Under the pieces are notes generated by a model. The model had not been told where the DNA came from, searched no databases, and was given only the letters and a program-made list of their open reading frames with translations. From Neisseria sp. (GTDB taxonomy: Bacteria > Pseudomonadota > Gammaproteobacteria > Burkholderiales > Neisseriaceae), in the NCBI RefSeq assembly GCF_030523955.1, contig NZ_JAUNHL010000017.1:1-54317 (forward strand): a stretch of 54,317 nt of DNA, read 5' to 3'. This document shows positions 29,790 through 38,871 of the stretch, piece by piece. Within the stretch, counting starts at the first letter, position 1, and each line of letters begins with the position of its first letter. The translations under genes and the position numbers were made by a program.

Positions 29790-30125
29790 TTCTTCAGGTA
29801 TATCCAAGCGGGCCGTGCATGGTTACCGGAGCAATCATGGGTATTTCAAACGAATAATCCCGATTCGTCCCAATCGGCTTCTTGCAAATACGCACTCAAG
29901 CGGTTGCGTATCCATCGTGCTGCGGGAGCGATTTCGCCGGCCAACATGCCGGCGGGACCGGTTTGGCAGTCGCGTAACACATCTACCGCCGCCGCTGGTC
30001 AGGCCAAATGGTTTCCGACGATGCCGGCATCGTGCTGTTGCCCTGTTCGACAACATGCTGCTCGAAGACTGGGTGCGGCTGCTGTCCGCAGGGGTGCCTG
30101 TCTGAATTCGGGTGGTGGGATTTTT
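29790..30125 (+). pseudogene. Decayed remnant, possibly of a LysR-type regulator gene
   Basis: The 411-base gap between tetR and the hemerythrin gene has coding-like, GC-rich sequence but no full frame. One reading gives 'VSDDAGIVLLP', and after a one-base shift 'DNMLLEDWVRLLSAGVPV', which together resemble the C-terminal effector domain of LysR regulators (the 'GIALLP...L..G.LVRLL' pattern). A DUS (30095-30106) follows. This is a weak call: it could be a random fragment. Confidence 0.3.
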
Positions 30126-30163
30126 TTAATGAAAATTAAACAAAAAGCCCGAAAAACAGTTAG

Positions 30164-30718
30164 TTAAAGGCTGTGCAGCGCCAAAACGGGGATCACCAAA
30201 TCTTCTTCGTCGGCCAAATGGCGGTAGAGCCATTGGCCGCCTTCTGCTACCGATGCGGCCAGTTTTTCCGCCAGCTCGGGATCGGCTTCGGGGCGGTTTT
30301 TCAGCTGCAAGAGCAGGGCTTCGGTTTCGTGCAGCAGGCGGTTGATGTGCGTGTGGTCGCTGTCGAGCACGTCGAAGCCTTGCGCCAGCTTGGGTTCGAG
30401 CCGGCGGAATTTGGGGAAGTAGTGCGCATCTTCGACGCGGTGGTGGCCGTGCAGGTGGCCGTAGTGCAGTTCGGCGGCGGTAAGCAGGCGCGTGCGGTAG
30501 TCCGACCATTCGAGGCGGTGGTTTTGGTATTCGCGGTTGAGGTGGTCGAGTTCGCCTTGCCCGCGGCGCAGGCTGTGGTGCATGCCGAGCCAGGAGGTGG
30601 CGGAGCCGAAGCTGGGCAGGGCGTACCATTTGGCGGGCGGCATTTGTTCGTGCAGGTAGAGCCAGCCGCTTTGTAGTTTGCTGTTGATGTGGGTGGGTTT
30701 GAATACGGTGTTGCTCAT
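30164..30718 (-). CDS. Hemerythrin-like domain protein
   Basis: The 184-residue helical protein has hemerythrin-type ligands. 'LHGHHRVEDAHYFPKF' (about 89-104) gives His and Glu, 'DSDHTHINRLLHE' gives two more His, and 'HLADEEDLVIPVL' at the end gives the last His and acidic residues. Such proteins bind a di-iron centre and sense or bind O2 or NO, or store iron. Nothing nearby hints at a partner. A DUS-like sequence precedes the start. Confidence 0.85.
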   Translation of the reverse strand: MSNTVFKPTHINSKLQSGWLYLHEQMPPAKWYALPSFGSATSWLGMHHSLRRGQGELDHLNREYQNHRLEWSDYRTRLLTAAELHYGHLHGHHRVEDAHYFPKFRRLEPKLAQGFDVLDSDHTHINRLLHETEALLLQLKNRPEADPELAEKLAASVAEGGQWLYRHLADEEDLVIPVLALHSL

Positions 30719-30925
30719 ATTATTTTTTCAGACAGGCCTTTCTGAAACCTTTCGTGCAATAGATGGCTTATGTTTGAAGGTTCGGGCGGTGCGGCATGGA
30801 AGATTTTTTCTTGCGATTGCACCGGATTTATACGTTTAATATAATTGTTACATTATTATTTAACAAGTACGAACATTTTTTATACTGTTAAGTGCAGAAA
30901 AGGCCTCTGAAATACCCATCGCCGT

Positions 30926-31213
30926 TATATGGATTCACTTAACTTTCTCTACGGCTCTGCTGACGTTTTAGTTTGAAGAGAAAGATTTTGTCAGCCGCTA
31001 AAACAGCCACAGAATCGGTTCCGTACTTATTTATGTACCGCCTGCGGCTTGCTGTCTTGTATCGAAGTATAGTCGATTCAAATAAAATGTCCGATATAGC
31101 GTGGACGTTTTCGTCCGCTTTTTATGTATGATTCTGGATATTTTGCGGACGAGGACGTCCGCGCTCCAATCTCGGAGTTTTATTTTAAATCTACTATAAT
31201 TAAACCCGCTATA
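30926..31213. mobile_element. Long-form Correia element split by a nested MITE
   Basis: It opens TATATGGATTCACTTAACTT and closes ...AAACCCGCTATA at 31213. The internal 'AATCGGTTCCGTACTTATTT' matches the extra block of full-length Correia elements as I recall them. Removing the nested element and one TA leaves 159 bp, near the 152-156 bp full-length class. The other copies here (37125 and 46045) are of the 104-108 bp class. Confidence 0.75.
31070..31196 (+). mobile_element. 127-bp TA-flanked MITE, copy 3
   Basis: Starts TAGTCGATTCAAATAAAATG and ends AAATCTACTA. It is flanked by TA at 31068-31069 and 31197-31198. It lies inside the Correia element just before its right end (ATTAAACCCGCTATA), at a different position from the nested insertion at 3038. 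Confidence 0.85.
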
Positions 31214-31318
31214 TTATTTATGTTTTATTTTTAAGGCATGCAGCCTGTCTGAAATCATTGTAATGATAAATTTTTTCAGCAGATGCCGACTTGGGATTTG
31301 TGCGTTTAAACCGCGGGT

Positions 31319-32479
31319 TTACAAACCGAAAATCAGCTGTTCGGTAAATTTTTTACGTGCGGAAGGCAGGCTGTCGAGCAGGCTCATCACGCCGCTGCGG
31401 CCGAGTTTGAGAACGAGGTCGGGATGGTCGAACAGGGTGACCAAGCTGTGGGTGAAGCCGACGATAGCATGGGCATCCAAACGGCGACTGGCGGCGTAGT
31501 GTACGGCCAAGTCGGGTTGGTTTAAGTTGCGTGCTTCGCCGAGCAGGCGGGAGACGGCCAAGGCATCGCGTACGCCCAGATTCAAGCCTTGCGCGGCGAC
31601 AGGGTGCATGGTTTGAGCGGCATTGCCGATGCAGATAACGCGGCCGCTGTATACTTTGTTCAATTGTTTGAGTTGCAAGGGGAAAACTGCTGCTTCGCCA
31701 CGCGATTGCAGTGCCCCCAAACGGCTTCCGAAAGCCGCTTCGAAACGGCTGGCAAATGCTTCGAAGGGCATATCTTTGAGGGCGATTGCATCCTCGGGGC
31801 TGCGGGTCCAGACCAAGCGCCAGGCATCGTGATAGGGCAACAGGGCAAACGGGCCTTCGTCGGCAAAACGTTCGTAAGCGGTGCCGTTGCCGGCTTGTTC
31901 GAAGGTGAGCGTGGTAACCAAGGCACTTTGACGGTAATCGTAGCTGTGCCGTTGCAGGCCGGGCAGGCCGTCGGTCAGGTGGCCGCCTTCGGCGAGGATT
32001 ACCCAGTCTGCGGTGAGTTGGTGGCTTTCGCCGTTATGCTCCAGCGAGAGTTCGGCGAAATGTTTTAGGGTGCGCACCCGGCGTACTTGCGTATCCCATA
32101 ATACGGGCGTTTCCTGTTCAATAAGCGCGGCTTCGCATTGGCGCATCAATACCGCATAATCCACCGTGCGACCGAGTGCGGCCACGCCCATATCGGCGGC
32201 GCGCAAAAGGGTGCGGCCGAACAAGCCTTGTTGGGAAATATGCACATCGATAATCGGCGTGCTCTCATCTTGCGGTAATTCGATGCCCGCTGCGGCAAAG
32301 GCGGCCACGCTGTTAAAGGATAAAGCCAGCGTGCGCTTGTCGCGGATAACGGTGTGCTGCGGTCGGGCCTCGATCAACAAAACCTGTTTGCCTTGACGTT
32401 GCAGCGCCAAGGCGGCAAGTACGCCGACGGGGCCGGCGCCGATAACGGCGATTTGGGTATGCAGGGGCGGGGTATGCAT
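31319..32479 (-). CDS. ubiH: UbiH-type FAD-dependent ubiquinone-biosynthesis hydroxylase
   Basis: The 386-residue flavoprotein has a dinucleotide-binding GxGxxG motif (AVIGAGPVGVLAALAL) at about 11-26 and the signature 'CIGNAAQTMHPVAAQGLNLGVRD' near 280-302. UbiH hydroxylates an octaprenyl-phenol ring intermediate in ubiquinone synthesis at the membrane face. UbiF and UbiI share the fold, so the exact ring position is not certain. It is the only ubi gene here. Confidence 0.85.
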   Translation of the reverse strand: MHTPPLHTQIAVIGAGPVGVLAALALQRQGKQVLLIEARPQHTVIRDKRTLALSFNSVAAFAAAGIELPQDESTPIIDVHISQQGLFGRTLLRAADMGVAALGRTVDYAVLMRQCEAALIEQETPVLWDTQVRRVRTLKHFAELSLEHNGESHQLTADWVILAEGGHLTDGLPGLQRHSYDYRQSALVTTLTFEQAGNGTAYERFADEGPFALLPYHDAWRLVWTRSPEDAIALKDMPFEAFASRFEAAFGSRLGALQSRGEAAVFPLQLKQLNKVYSGRVICIGNAAQTMHPVAAQGLNLGVRDALAVSRLLGEARNLNQPDLAVHYAASRRLDAHAIVGFTHSLVTLFDHPDLVLKLGRSGVMSLLDSLPSARKKFTEQLIFGL

Positions 32480-32613
32480 GGTGGTCGGAGCCTGTCATTA
32501 AGTTGTGCCGCTATATTTTAATGGATTTTGTATGGCAGGCGATACGTTCGGAATCAATAAAATCTTTGCTGCGGGTGCAGTTGGTGTGTGAAATGGTTTG
32601 AATTGCATATTTA

Positions 32614-32647
32614 AATGCCTGTCTGAAAGTATTTTCAGACAGGCATT
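32614..32647. terminator. DUS inverted pair between ubiH and the DUF3108 gene
   Basis: TGCCTGTCTGAA at 32616-32627 and complement at 32634-32645 (six-base loop). It lies just past the stop of the reverse-strand DUF3108 gene. Confidence 0.85.
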
Positions 32648-32679
32648 TACTTTTGCGAGGTAGGGTGACGGAAAGCTAT

Positions 32680-33348
32680 TTAAGGTTTAACCGTTTTACC
32701 GTTGATTTTGATGGATTTCAGCTGTAGGTCATAAGTTTTACCGTCGTCGGTATAACTGATTTGCGCCGGTACGTTGCCTAATGCTGGAGCAAATGAATAA
32801 TTAACAGTGCTGTCGCCGCGCTGTACGCGATATTTGTTAATGGTGGTGGAGCCGCCGCCTATGCGGTATTTGGCGCTACCGGCGCTGCTTAAGCTGCCGG
32901 CATTGTACAATTTTTTGCCGTTGGTGATTTTCAGGCCGCCGGGAAGTTTGCCGTCGCTGGCTGCAAGTTGCCAAGCCAGGGTGAATAAGTCTTGGATGGG
33001 ACCGCTTACGCTTTCGGTTTTTTGCTCGCCGGGCTTGCCGTAGGTAACGCGGTTGCCGCTGAATTTGGCTTCAACATAGGTTTTGCCGCCGCGCACGTCG
33101 CGATAGTAGCTGGGGGTGAGGGTGTTGCCGTTGATGATACCGCCGCTTTCGAAGCGGATGTTGTAGATCGGCACTTTGATATTGGAAACGATTTTGTAGT
33201 TGTTGCCGCTGCGGGTGAAGGTCATGGTGGCGGGAATGCCGTAAGAGCCGGAATATTGCAACTCGGCAGATTGCGGCAATTCGGCGGCATAAAGGCCGGA
33301 AGAGGCGGCGGCCAGTGCGCCGAACATCAGGGGGCGAATCGATTTCAT
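32680..33348 (-). CDS. DUF3108 domain-containing secreted protein
   Basis: The 222-residue protein has a signal peptide (MKSIRPLMFGALAAASSGLYAA) and the DUF3108 beta-rich body: 'AELQYSGSYGIPATMTFTRSGNNYKI', 'VSGPIQDLFTLAWQLAA', and 'KYRVQRGD' near the C-terminus. The function of the family is unknown; it is thought to be periplasmic or envelope-associated. ATG at 33348 sits five bases after AGGA and is preferred over the adjacent ATG at 33351. It is followed by a DUS terminator and lies next to purN on the same strand, with a 45-base gap. Confidence 0.85.
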   Translation of the reverse strand: MKSIRPLMFGALAAASSGLYAAELPQSAELQYSGSYGIPATMTFTRSGNNYKIVSNIKVPIYNIRFESGGIINGNTLTPSYYRDVRGGKTYVEAKFSGNRVTYGKPGEQKTESVSGPIQDLFTLAWQLAASDGKLPGGLKITNGKKLYNAGSLSSAGSAKYRIGGGSTTINKYRVQRGDSTVNYSFAPALGNVPAQISYTDDGKTYDLQLKSIKINGKTVKP

Positions 33349-33393
33349 CATTATCCTTTCTGAAAGGGCTTATCCGGTTGTTGGCGGAGAAAA

Positions 33394-34023
33394 TCAGGCA
33401 AGGAGTCGGGCGCTGGCGGTAGCTGTGTTGCCGCTGCCGTTCACTCGGTGGCCTTGTATATGCAGTTTGCCGTTAACAAAATCGGCAACCGCTTGGGGAA
33501 ACAATTGGTGTTCGACTTCTAATACGCGCGCGGCGATATCATCGGCGCTGTCGCCTTCGAGTACAGGTACGGCGCCTTGCGCAATAATCGGCCCGCAATC
33601 CAATTCGGCGGTTACAAAATGAATGGTGCAACCGGCGATGCGGCAGCCGGCTTCCAGCGCGCGCTCGTGGGTGTGCAAGCCGGGAAAGGCCGGCAGCAGA
33701 GAGGGGTGGATATTGATTAAACGGCTTTCGTAATGCTTGCAAAATTCGGGCGTGAGAATGCGCATAAAGCCTGCCAATACTACCAAATCGGGCTGGTAAC
33801 GATCGATCAGCTTAATCATTTCGTTATCGAAAGATTGGCGGTCGGCAAAATCTTTGTGGTTGAGCGCTTCTGTGGCAATGCCGCGCTCGGCCGCCCAAGC
33901 AAGGCCTGCGGCATCGGTTTTATTGCTGAGCACGGCTGCGATGCGGGCGTTCGGAATCTGGGCGTTGACGATGGCTTGCATATTGCTGCCGCGGCCGGAA
34001 ATCAAGATAACAATGTTTTTCAT
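33394..34023 (-). CDS. purN: Phosphoribosylglycinamide formyltransferase PurN
   Basis: The 209-residue enzyme transfers formyl from 10-formyl-THF to GAR in purine synthesis. The catalytic triad N104, H106 (INIHPSLLPAFPG) and D142 (TAELDCGP) matches E. coli N106/H108/D144, and the N-terminal 'VILISGRGSN' binds phosphate. The start at 34023 gives the usual N-terminus; the frame stays open to 34080 without a good ribosome site. It precedes the DUF3108 gene and may be cotranscribed with it. Confidence 0.95.
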   Translation of the reverse strand: MKNIVILISGRGSNMQAIVNAQIPNARIAAVLSNKTDAAGLAWAAERGIATEALNHKDFADRQSFDNEMIKLIDRYQPDLVVLAGFMRILTPEFCKHYESRLINIHPSLLPAFPGLHTHERALEAGCRIAGCTIHFVTAELDCGPIIAQGAVPVLEGDSADDIAARVLEVEHQLFPQAVADFVNGKLHIQGHRVNGSGNTATASARLLA

Positions 34024-34149
34024 GATGGCGGATCGAATCGGATTGGTTATAAAGGTAAGGCTGCCTATCTTGCCGAACAAGCACTTTAGCGTGATTTAAC
34101 CGGAATTTAGGCGGTCTGCATAATCAGGTATGTTAGGGGAACGATTGTA

Positions 34150-34183
34150 AAGGAAAAGACGGTTTGGTGTAACCGCCTTTTCC
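34150..34183 (-). terminator. Imperfect Rho-independent terminator after argO
   Basis: On the reverse strand, GGAAAAGGCGGTT and AACCGTCTTTTCC form a stem with a G-T pair and a short loop, followed by TTTAC. It lies just after the argO stop. Confidence 0.65.
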
Positions 34184-34198
34184 ATTCATGTTTTTCTA

Positions 34199-34822
34199 TT
34201 ATTGGCCGTACCAAGCCTGGCACAGTAGCATAACGGCCAGATACAACATCATCAGTGCAATCAGGCTGTCGAGCAACTGCCATACCTGTTCGCGTTTGAA
34301 CAGCGGCAGCAGCAGGCGGGCACCGTAGCCCAGCAGCGAAAACCACAGGCCGGAGGCCAGCACTACGCCGGTTAGATACTGCCATTTGCCGGTAAGGTCG
34401 AAATTGGCCGAGGCGCCACCGATCAGCATCACGGTGTCGATATAAACGTGCGGGTTGAGCAAGGTCAGCGCCAGAGTGGTGGCTGCCGCTTTGCCGGCGC
34501 TCATGCCGGGGGCATCGGGTTGCGATGCTTCCAAATGGCCGCCGCCTAGCCAGGCGCGGCGGGCGCTTTTGGCAGCGTAGGCCAAAAGGAACAAGCCGCC
34601 GGCCAAGGCAAGAAAGCGGGAAGCGCTCGGATGGTCGGCAAACAGCCGGCTTAAACCGAACACGCCTGCGCTGCTGAGCAGGCAGTCGCACAGCCAGCAG
34701 AGAAAAATCACCAAACCGACATGTTGGCGCAACAGCCCTTGGCGTAATACGAAAGCATTTTGTGCGCCGATGGCGACAATCAAGGCCATCATCAGGCTGA
34801 AACCGGAGAAAAACGGATACAT
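34199..34822 (-). CDS. argO: LysE/ArgO family amino-acid exporter
   Basis: The 207-residue membrane protein has the LysE fold of six helices. 'MALIVAIGAQNAFVLRQGLL' at the N-terminus and 'TLLNPHVYIDTVMLIGG' near the middle are the family signatures. It should export arginine and/or lysine. A TTG codon at 34831 is in frame, but ATG at 34822 is more likely. It is divergent from the ArgP-type regulator, which in E. coli and Corynebacterium activates this exporter. Confidence 0.88.
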   Translation of the reverse strand: MYPFFSGFSLMMALIVAIGAQNAFVLRQGLLRQHVGLVIFLCWLCDCLLSSAGVFGLSRLFADHPSASRFLALAGGLFLLAYAAKSARRAWLGGGHLEASQPDAPGMSAGKAAATTLALTLLNPHVYIDTVMLIGGASANFDLTGKWQYLTGVVLASGLWFSLLGYGARLLLPLFKREQVWQLLDSLIALMMLYLAVMLLCQAWYGQ

Positions 34823-34937
34823 ATTAGTCAACTCTTGCTGGCAGTGTTGGAAAATGCTGCGTATTATGTCGGCAGCCCGGATGGTGGGCGAGCAATTTAA
34901 AAAAATTTCAGGGTAGTTTAATTTTTTTCAGACAGGC

Positions 34938-35834
34938 ATGGCAGGCATGTGGGACAGCAAACAATTGGATGCTTTGGCGGCGGTGGCTTCGCAAGGCAGT
35001 TTCGAGCAGGCGGCGGAAAAACTGGGTTTGACCGCTTCGGCGGTATCTCAGCGGATACGCGCTTTGGAAGAGGAAACCGGGTTTCCGCTGGTTACCCGTA
35101 CCCGCCCGTGCCGGCCGACGGTGCAGGGGCAGAAGTTGCTTCGCTACATCCGCAGTTTGGAATGGCTGGAGCGTGAAACGCGCAACGAATTGGAACAAGC
35201 CGGCCGCCCCTATATCTGGCCGATTGCCACCAACTACGATTCGTTGGAAAGCTGGTTGCTGCCGGCGTTGGCCAAAGTGGCGGAAACGGAAAACCTGTTG
35301 CCGGATATTCAGGCCGATAATGAAGAGCATACCCACAAATGGATGAACGAAGGCCGGGTGATGGCGGCGGTGAGCACCCGTGCGCAGGCGCTGGCCGGTT
35401 GCGAAGTGCATCTGCTCGGTTATCTCGAATACCGCCTGATGGCCGCCCCTTCGTTGGTAGCACGCTATTTCGCCGACGGTGTTCAAAAAAGCAGTTTGAA
35501 GCGTGCGCCGTTATTGGTGTTCGACCGTAAAGACAATATGCAAACAGAGTTTCTGCGTCTCTATTTCGGCCTCAATGCAGAGCGTTGCCCTACGGTTTAT
35601 ATTCCGGCTTCCGCGCCGTTTTATCAGGCCGCACGCTTGGGCTTGGGCTACGGCATGATTCCGGACGGGCAGGGAGCCGCTTCGCTGGCGGAAGGGAAAA
35701 TGGTGGATTTGTGCCCCGGTAAAAGCATGCGGCAGAATCTGTATTGGCATTGCTGGCCGGCGGCTTCGCCCCGCTTGGCGGCGTTGAACCAAAAATTGGT
35801 GGCGGCTGCCAGAAGCTTGTTGCAACAGCCGTGA
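34938..35834 (+). CDS. argP: LysR-family ArgP-type regulator
   Basis: The 298-residue protein has an N-terminal winged helix ('QLDALAAVASQGSFEQAAEKLGLTASAVSQRIRALEEETGFPLV', about 8-50) and a LysR effector domain; it matches ArgP/LysG. It is divergent from argO, so it likely senses lysine or arginine and activates export. The first ATG (34938) uses the last base of a DUS (34927-34938); ATG at 34947 is an alternative. No clear ribosome site is visible. Confidence 0.88.
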   Translation: MAGMWDSKQLDALAAVASQGSFEQAAEKLGLTASAVSQRIRALEEETGFPLVTRTRPCRPTVQGQKLLRYIRSLEWLERETRNELEQAGRPYIWPIATNYDSLESWLLPALAKVAETENLLPDIQADNEEHTHKWMNEGRVMAAVSTRAQALAGCEVHLLGYLEYRLMAAPSLVARYFADGVQKSSLKRAPLLVFDRKDNMQTEFLRLYFGLNAERCPTVYIPASAPFYQAARLGLGYGMIPDGQGAASLAEGKMVDLCPGKSMRQNLYWHCWPAASPRLAALNQKLVAAARSLLQQP

Positions 35835-35851
35835 TTTTTTAAAACATCAAA

Positions 35852-35887
35852 ATGCCTGTCTGAAAACTTTTTTCAGACAGGCATCGT
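35852..35887. terminator. DUS inverted pair between argP and the aminotransferase gene
   Basis: TGCCTGTCTGAA at 35854-35865 and complement at 35873-35884, seven-base loop, serving both convergent genes. Confidence 0.85.
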
Positions 35888-35901
35888 TTTGTGTTAAAGG
35901 T

Positions 35902-37095
35902 TTACTTCAATACTTCGGCAAAAGCGTTGGCCACATAATCGATGTTCGCTTCGTTCAAGCCGGCCACGCACATGCGGCCGGAGGCAACCAGATAAACGGC
36001 GAATTCGTCTTGCAGGCGCTGCACTTGCTCGGGCGTTAGGCCGGTATAGCTGAACATGCCGCGTTGTTTGATGAAATAATCGAAGTTTTTCTGCGGCAAT
36101 TTGGCGCTTAAAACGGCGTGCAATTTTTGGCGCATGGCGCGGATACGGTCGCGCATTTCGGCGACTTCGTTTTGCCAGCGGGCGAACAATTGCGGATCGT
36201 TCATCACTTCGGCGGTGATGAAGCCGCCGTGCGCGGGCGGGCTGGAATAGATGCGGCGTACGGTGAATTTGAGTTGGCCGAACACCAGCGCCGCTTCTTC
36301 GGCATTCGAGCAGACCACGCTCAAGCCGCCGACGCGTTCGCCGTAGAGCGAGAGGTTTTTGGAAAATGAATTGCTGACAAACAGCGGCAAATCCATCGCC
36401 ACGGCTTTGCGAATGGCATAGGCGTCGTGATCCAAATCTTCGCCGAAACCTTGGTAGGCAATATCCATAAAGGGAATCAGCTTGCGGGTTTGCACCACTT
36501 CCAACACGGCATCCCATTGGGCATGGGTTAGATCCACGCCGGTGGGGTTGTGGCAGCAGGGATGCAGCAGCACCACGCTGTTTTCAGGCAGGCCTAATAA
36601 AAAAGAGAGCATTTCTTCGAATTTCACGCCCACGGTTTCGGGGTCGTAATACGGATAAGTGCCGACTTCAAAACCGGCGCCTTCGAAAATGCTGCGGTGG
36701 TTATCCCATGTGGGGTCGCTCACATAAACCTTGGCCTGTGCAAACCAGCGGCGCAGAAAATCGGCACCCACTTTCAGCGCGCCCGAGCCGCCCAGTGTTT
36801 GGATGGTGGCGATGCGGTTTTCGGCCAGCGCCGGATGGTCTTGGCCGAACAACAGGTTTTGTACCGCGCTGCGGTAAGCCGCCAAGCCCTCCATCGGCAG
36901 ATAGGGGCGCGGCAGCGCTTGGGCGGCACGGCGTACTTCCGCCTCGCGCACGCTGCCCAATACCGGCAGTTTGCCTTCGTCATCAAAATAAATGCCGATG
37001 CCGAGATTCACTTTTTCGGCGCGATTATCGTTGTTGAAGGTTTCGACGAGACCCAGTATCGGGTCGCCGGGATAGAATTCGACGTGTTGGAACAT
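35902..37095 (-). CDS. Class I aspartate/aromatic aminotransferase
   Basis: The 397-residue PLP enzyme carries Lys246 ([17 protein letters not shown]), the Schiff-base lysine, plus 'GLGIYFDD'-type N-terminus, '[11 protein letters not shown]' and 'RMCVAGL' near the C-terminus. These match AspC/TyrB. It exchanges amino groups between aspartate or aromatic amino acids and 2-oxoglutarate. AspC and TyrB are not separable by eye, so I give no symbol. AGGAGACTTCCC precedes the ATG. Confidence 0.93.
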   Translation of the reverse strand: MFQHVEFYPGDPILGLVETFNNDNRAEKVNLGIGIYFDDEGKLPVLGSVREAEVRRAAQALPRPYLPMEGLAAYRSAVQNLLFGQDHPALAENRIATIQTLGGSGALKVGADFLRRWFAQAKVYVSDPTWDNHRSIFEGAGFEVGTYPYYDPETVGVKFEEMLSFLLGLPENSVVLLHPCCHNPTGVDLTHAQWDAVLEVVQTRKLIPFMDIAYQGFGEDLDHDAYAIRKAVAMDLPLFVSNSFSKNLSLYGERVGGLSVVCSNAEEAALVFGQLKFTVRRIYSSPPAHGGFITAEVMNDPQLFARWQNEVAEMRDRIRAMRQKLHAVLSAKLPQKNFDYFIKQRGMFSYTGLTPEQVQRLQDEFAVYLVASGRMCVAGLNEANIDYVANAFAEVLK

Positions 37096-37124
37096 GGGAA
37101 GTCTCCTGAGAAAAGCGGGAAATA

Positions 37125-37231
37125 TATAGCGGATTAACTTAACTTTCGCTACGTCGTTGCTGCGCCTTGCCGTACTACTTGTACTGTCTGCGGCTTGCTG
37201 CCTTGTATCGAAAATTAATTAATCCGCTATA
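37125..37231. mobile_element. Intact short-form Correia element
   Basis: TATAGCGGATTAA at 37125 and its complement TTAATCCGCTATA at the end (37231) bound 107 bp, with the typical core 'TGCGCCTTGCCGTACTACTT' and 'TGTCTGCGGCTTGCTGCC'. It lies upstream of the aminotransferase gene, so it could supply a promoter, as Correia ends do in Neisseria. Confidence 0.85.
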
Positions 37232-37297
37232 GTAGCTTAAATTCACAATAGTACAGCGTTGCCTCGCCTTGTCGTATCATGAGTTTAAGCCACCATA
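37228..37297. mobile_element. Degenerate Correia fragment
   Basis: TATAGTAGCTTAAATTCACA, then GTACAGCGTTGCCTCGCCTT near 37251-37270, and GTTTAAGCCACCATA at the end. These resemble the right end, core and left end of a meningococcal-type Correia element with an internal deletion. It abuts the intact copy. Confidence 0.6.
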
Positions 37298-37373
37298 ACA
37301 GTAACGATTTTACGCGATTAAAACCGTTTTTGCAGAATGCCGCCGCGATTTTTTGCGCTGCCGGTTAAACACA

Positions 37374-37422
37374 ATGCCTGTCTGAAAAAGATTTCGCGCG
37401 GAAAGTTTTTCAGACAGGCATC
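37374..37422 (-). terminator. DUS inverted pair after the lolC/E gene
   Basis: TGCCTGTCTGAA at 37375-37386 and complement at 37409-37420, extended by GAAAAAG and GTTTTTC flanks. Confidence 0.8.
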
Positions 37423-37445
37423 TTCATACGGCTAAGCGTGGTTTG

Positions 37446-38699
37446 TTATTCGTAACGCAAGGCTTCGGCCGGGCGGGTTTTGGCGGCGCGCCAGCTCGGG
37501 TAAAGCGTGGCAACAAACGACAAAAACAGCGAAAAGGCGGCTACAGTGAGCACATCGGGCAGATTAACGTCACTGGGTAGATAGTCGATGAAATAAATTT
37601 GCGAATTAATCAGCTTGAAGTCGAATGTTTTTTCGAAAAAGCCCAACACCGTGCCGATATAGTTGCCGAATAAAACGCCGATAATCACACCGAACAGGGT
37701 GCCGAAGAAACCGGCGACCATGCCTTGCACAATGAACACACGCATCACACCGCCGGGTGATAAGCCCAAGGTACGCAAGATAGCGATGTCCGCCTGCTTG
37801 TCGGTAACCGCCATCACCAAGGTGGAGACCAGATTAAAAGCCGCCACGGCGATAATCAGCGTGAGGATGACAAACATCATTTTTTTCTGGAATTCGACGG
37901 TGGCGAAGAAGGAGTTGCTGCTTAAGGTCCAATCACGCACCCACACGGCGTTGTCGCGATCACGGGGCAGATTCAGGCTGCCGGTAAAAGCGGCGGCTTC
38001 CAGCGGATGGGCGAGTTTCAGGCGGATGCCGCTGATCCGGTTGCCCATTTGGTATAATTCTTGGGCATCCTGAAGGTGGATAAGCGCCAAGCCTTTGTCT
38101 ACCTCGAAAACACCGGTTTTGATAATGCCGGCTACGTGAAATTGCTGCAACTGAGGTTCGACGTTTTCCGGATTGGTATCCCGCGAAGGGGTGATTACGG
38201 TAATCGTATCATCGACTTTGGCATCCAGTTGTTTGGCCAGCTCCGCTCCCAAAATGATGCCGGACTCGCCGGGTTTCAGATCGTCAAAGCTGCCGCCGGC
38301 CATTTTCTGCCAGTAATCGACCACTTTTTTTTCTTGAACCGGATCGATGCCGTTGATTTGTGCGCCTTGCACTTCGCCGGCGTTTGCCAGCAGCGCATAA
38401 TCGGAAATATAAGGTGCATCGGCCACTACTTCGGGGTTGCCGGCGTAGATTTTGCGCAAATCCTGCCAAGGTTTGGTGTAGTCGGGCGAATAATAGCCAA
38501 GCTCCGCATGCGGGGCGACATTGAGCAATTGGGTGCGGATTTCTTTTTGGAAACCGCTCATCACTGCTAATACGGCAATCAGCGCCATCACGCCCAAAGA
38601 GATGCCGGCAATCGAAATTAAGGTGATGAACGATAAAAAACCGTTGCGCTTTTTGGCACGCAGATAGCGCAAACCTATCCATGTTTCTAATGAAGCCAT
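37446..38699 (-). CDS. LolC/LolE-type lipoprotein-releasing permease
   Basis: The 417-residue inner-membrane protein has an N-terminal '[35 protein letters not shown]' segment, a large periplasmic domain and three C-terminal helices with '[21 protein letters not shown]'. LolCDE extracts lipoproteins from the inner membrane for LolA. Neisseria use one hybrid subunit (LolF), so this is probably that protein. The LolD ATPase gene is not next to it here. Confidence 0.9.
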   Translation of the reverse strand: MASLETWIGLRYLRAKKRNGFLSFITLISIAGISLGVMALIAVLAVMSGFQKEIRTQLLNVAPHAELGYYSPDYTKPWQDLRKIYAGNPEVVADAPYISDYALLANAGEVQGAQINGIDPVQEKKVVDYWQKMAGGSFDDLKPGESGIILGAELAKQLDAKVDDTITVITPSRDTNPENVEPQLQQFHVAGIIKTGVFEVDKGLALIHLQDAQELYQMGNRISGIRLKLAHPLEAAAFTGSLNLPRDRDNAVWVRDWTLSSNSFFATVEFQKKMMFVILTLIIAVAAFNLVSTLVMAVTDKQADIAILRTLGLSPGGVMRVFIVQGMVAGFFGTLFGVIIGVLFGNYIGTVLGFFEKTFDFKLINSQIYFIDYLPSDVNLPDVLTVAAFSLFLSFVATLYPSWRAAKTRPAEALRYE

Positions 38700-38823
38700 T
38701 GTTCCTTTTCAGACAGGCATGGCGCCCGTCGCATCATTCATTTGCAAACAAAACCCGTATTCTATCGCAAAACAGGTTAAATCGTTTTTATAGAGTGTAT
38801 TTATTTCAAAGGCGAATCATAAA

Positions 38824-38854
38824 ATGCCTGTCTGAAAGTTTTCAGACAGGCATT
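38824..38854 (-). terminator. DUS inverted pair after mltG
   Basis: TGCCTGTCTGAA at 38825-38836 and complement at 38841-38852, a four-base loop, just past the mltG stop. Confidence 0.85.
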
Positions 38855-38871
38855 TGCACGGAACTCGTCAT

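Noticed and set aside
31263-31499. Short open frame ahead of ubiH
   Set aside because: It overlaps the 3' end of ubiH on the other strand and has no ribosome site or recognisable feature.
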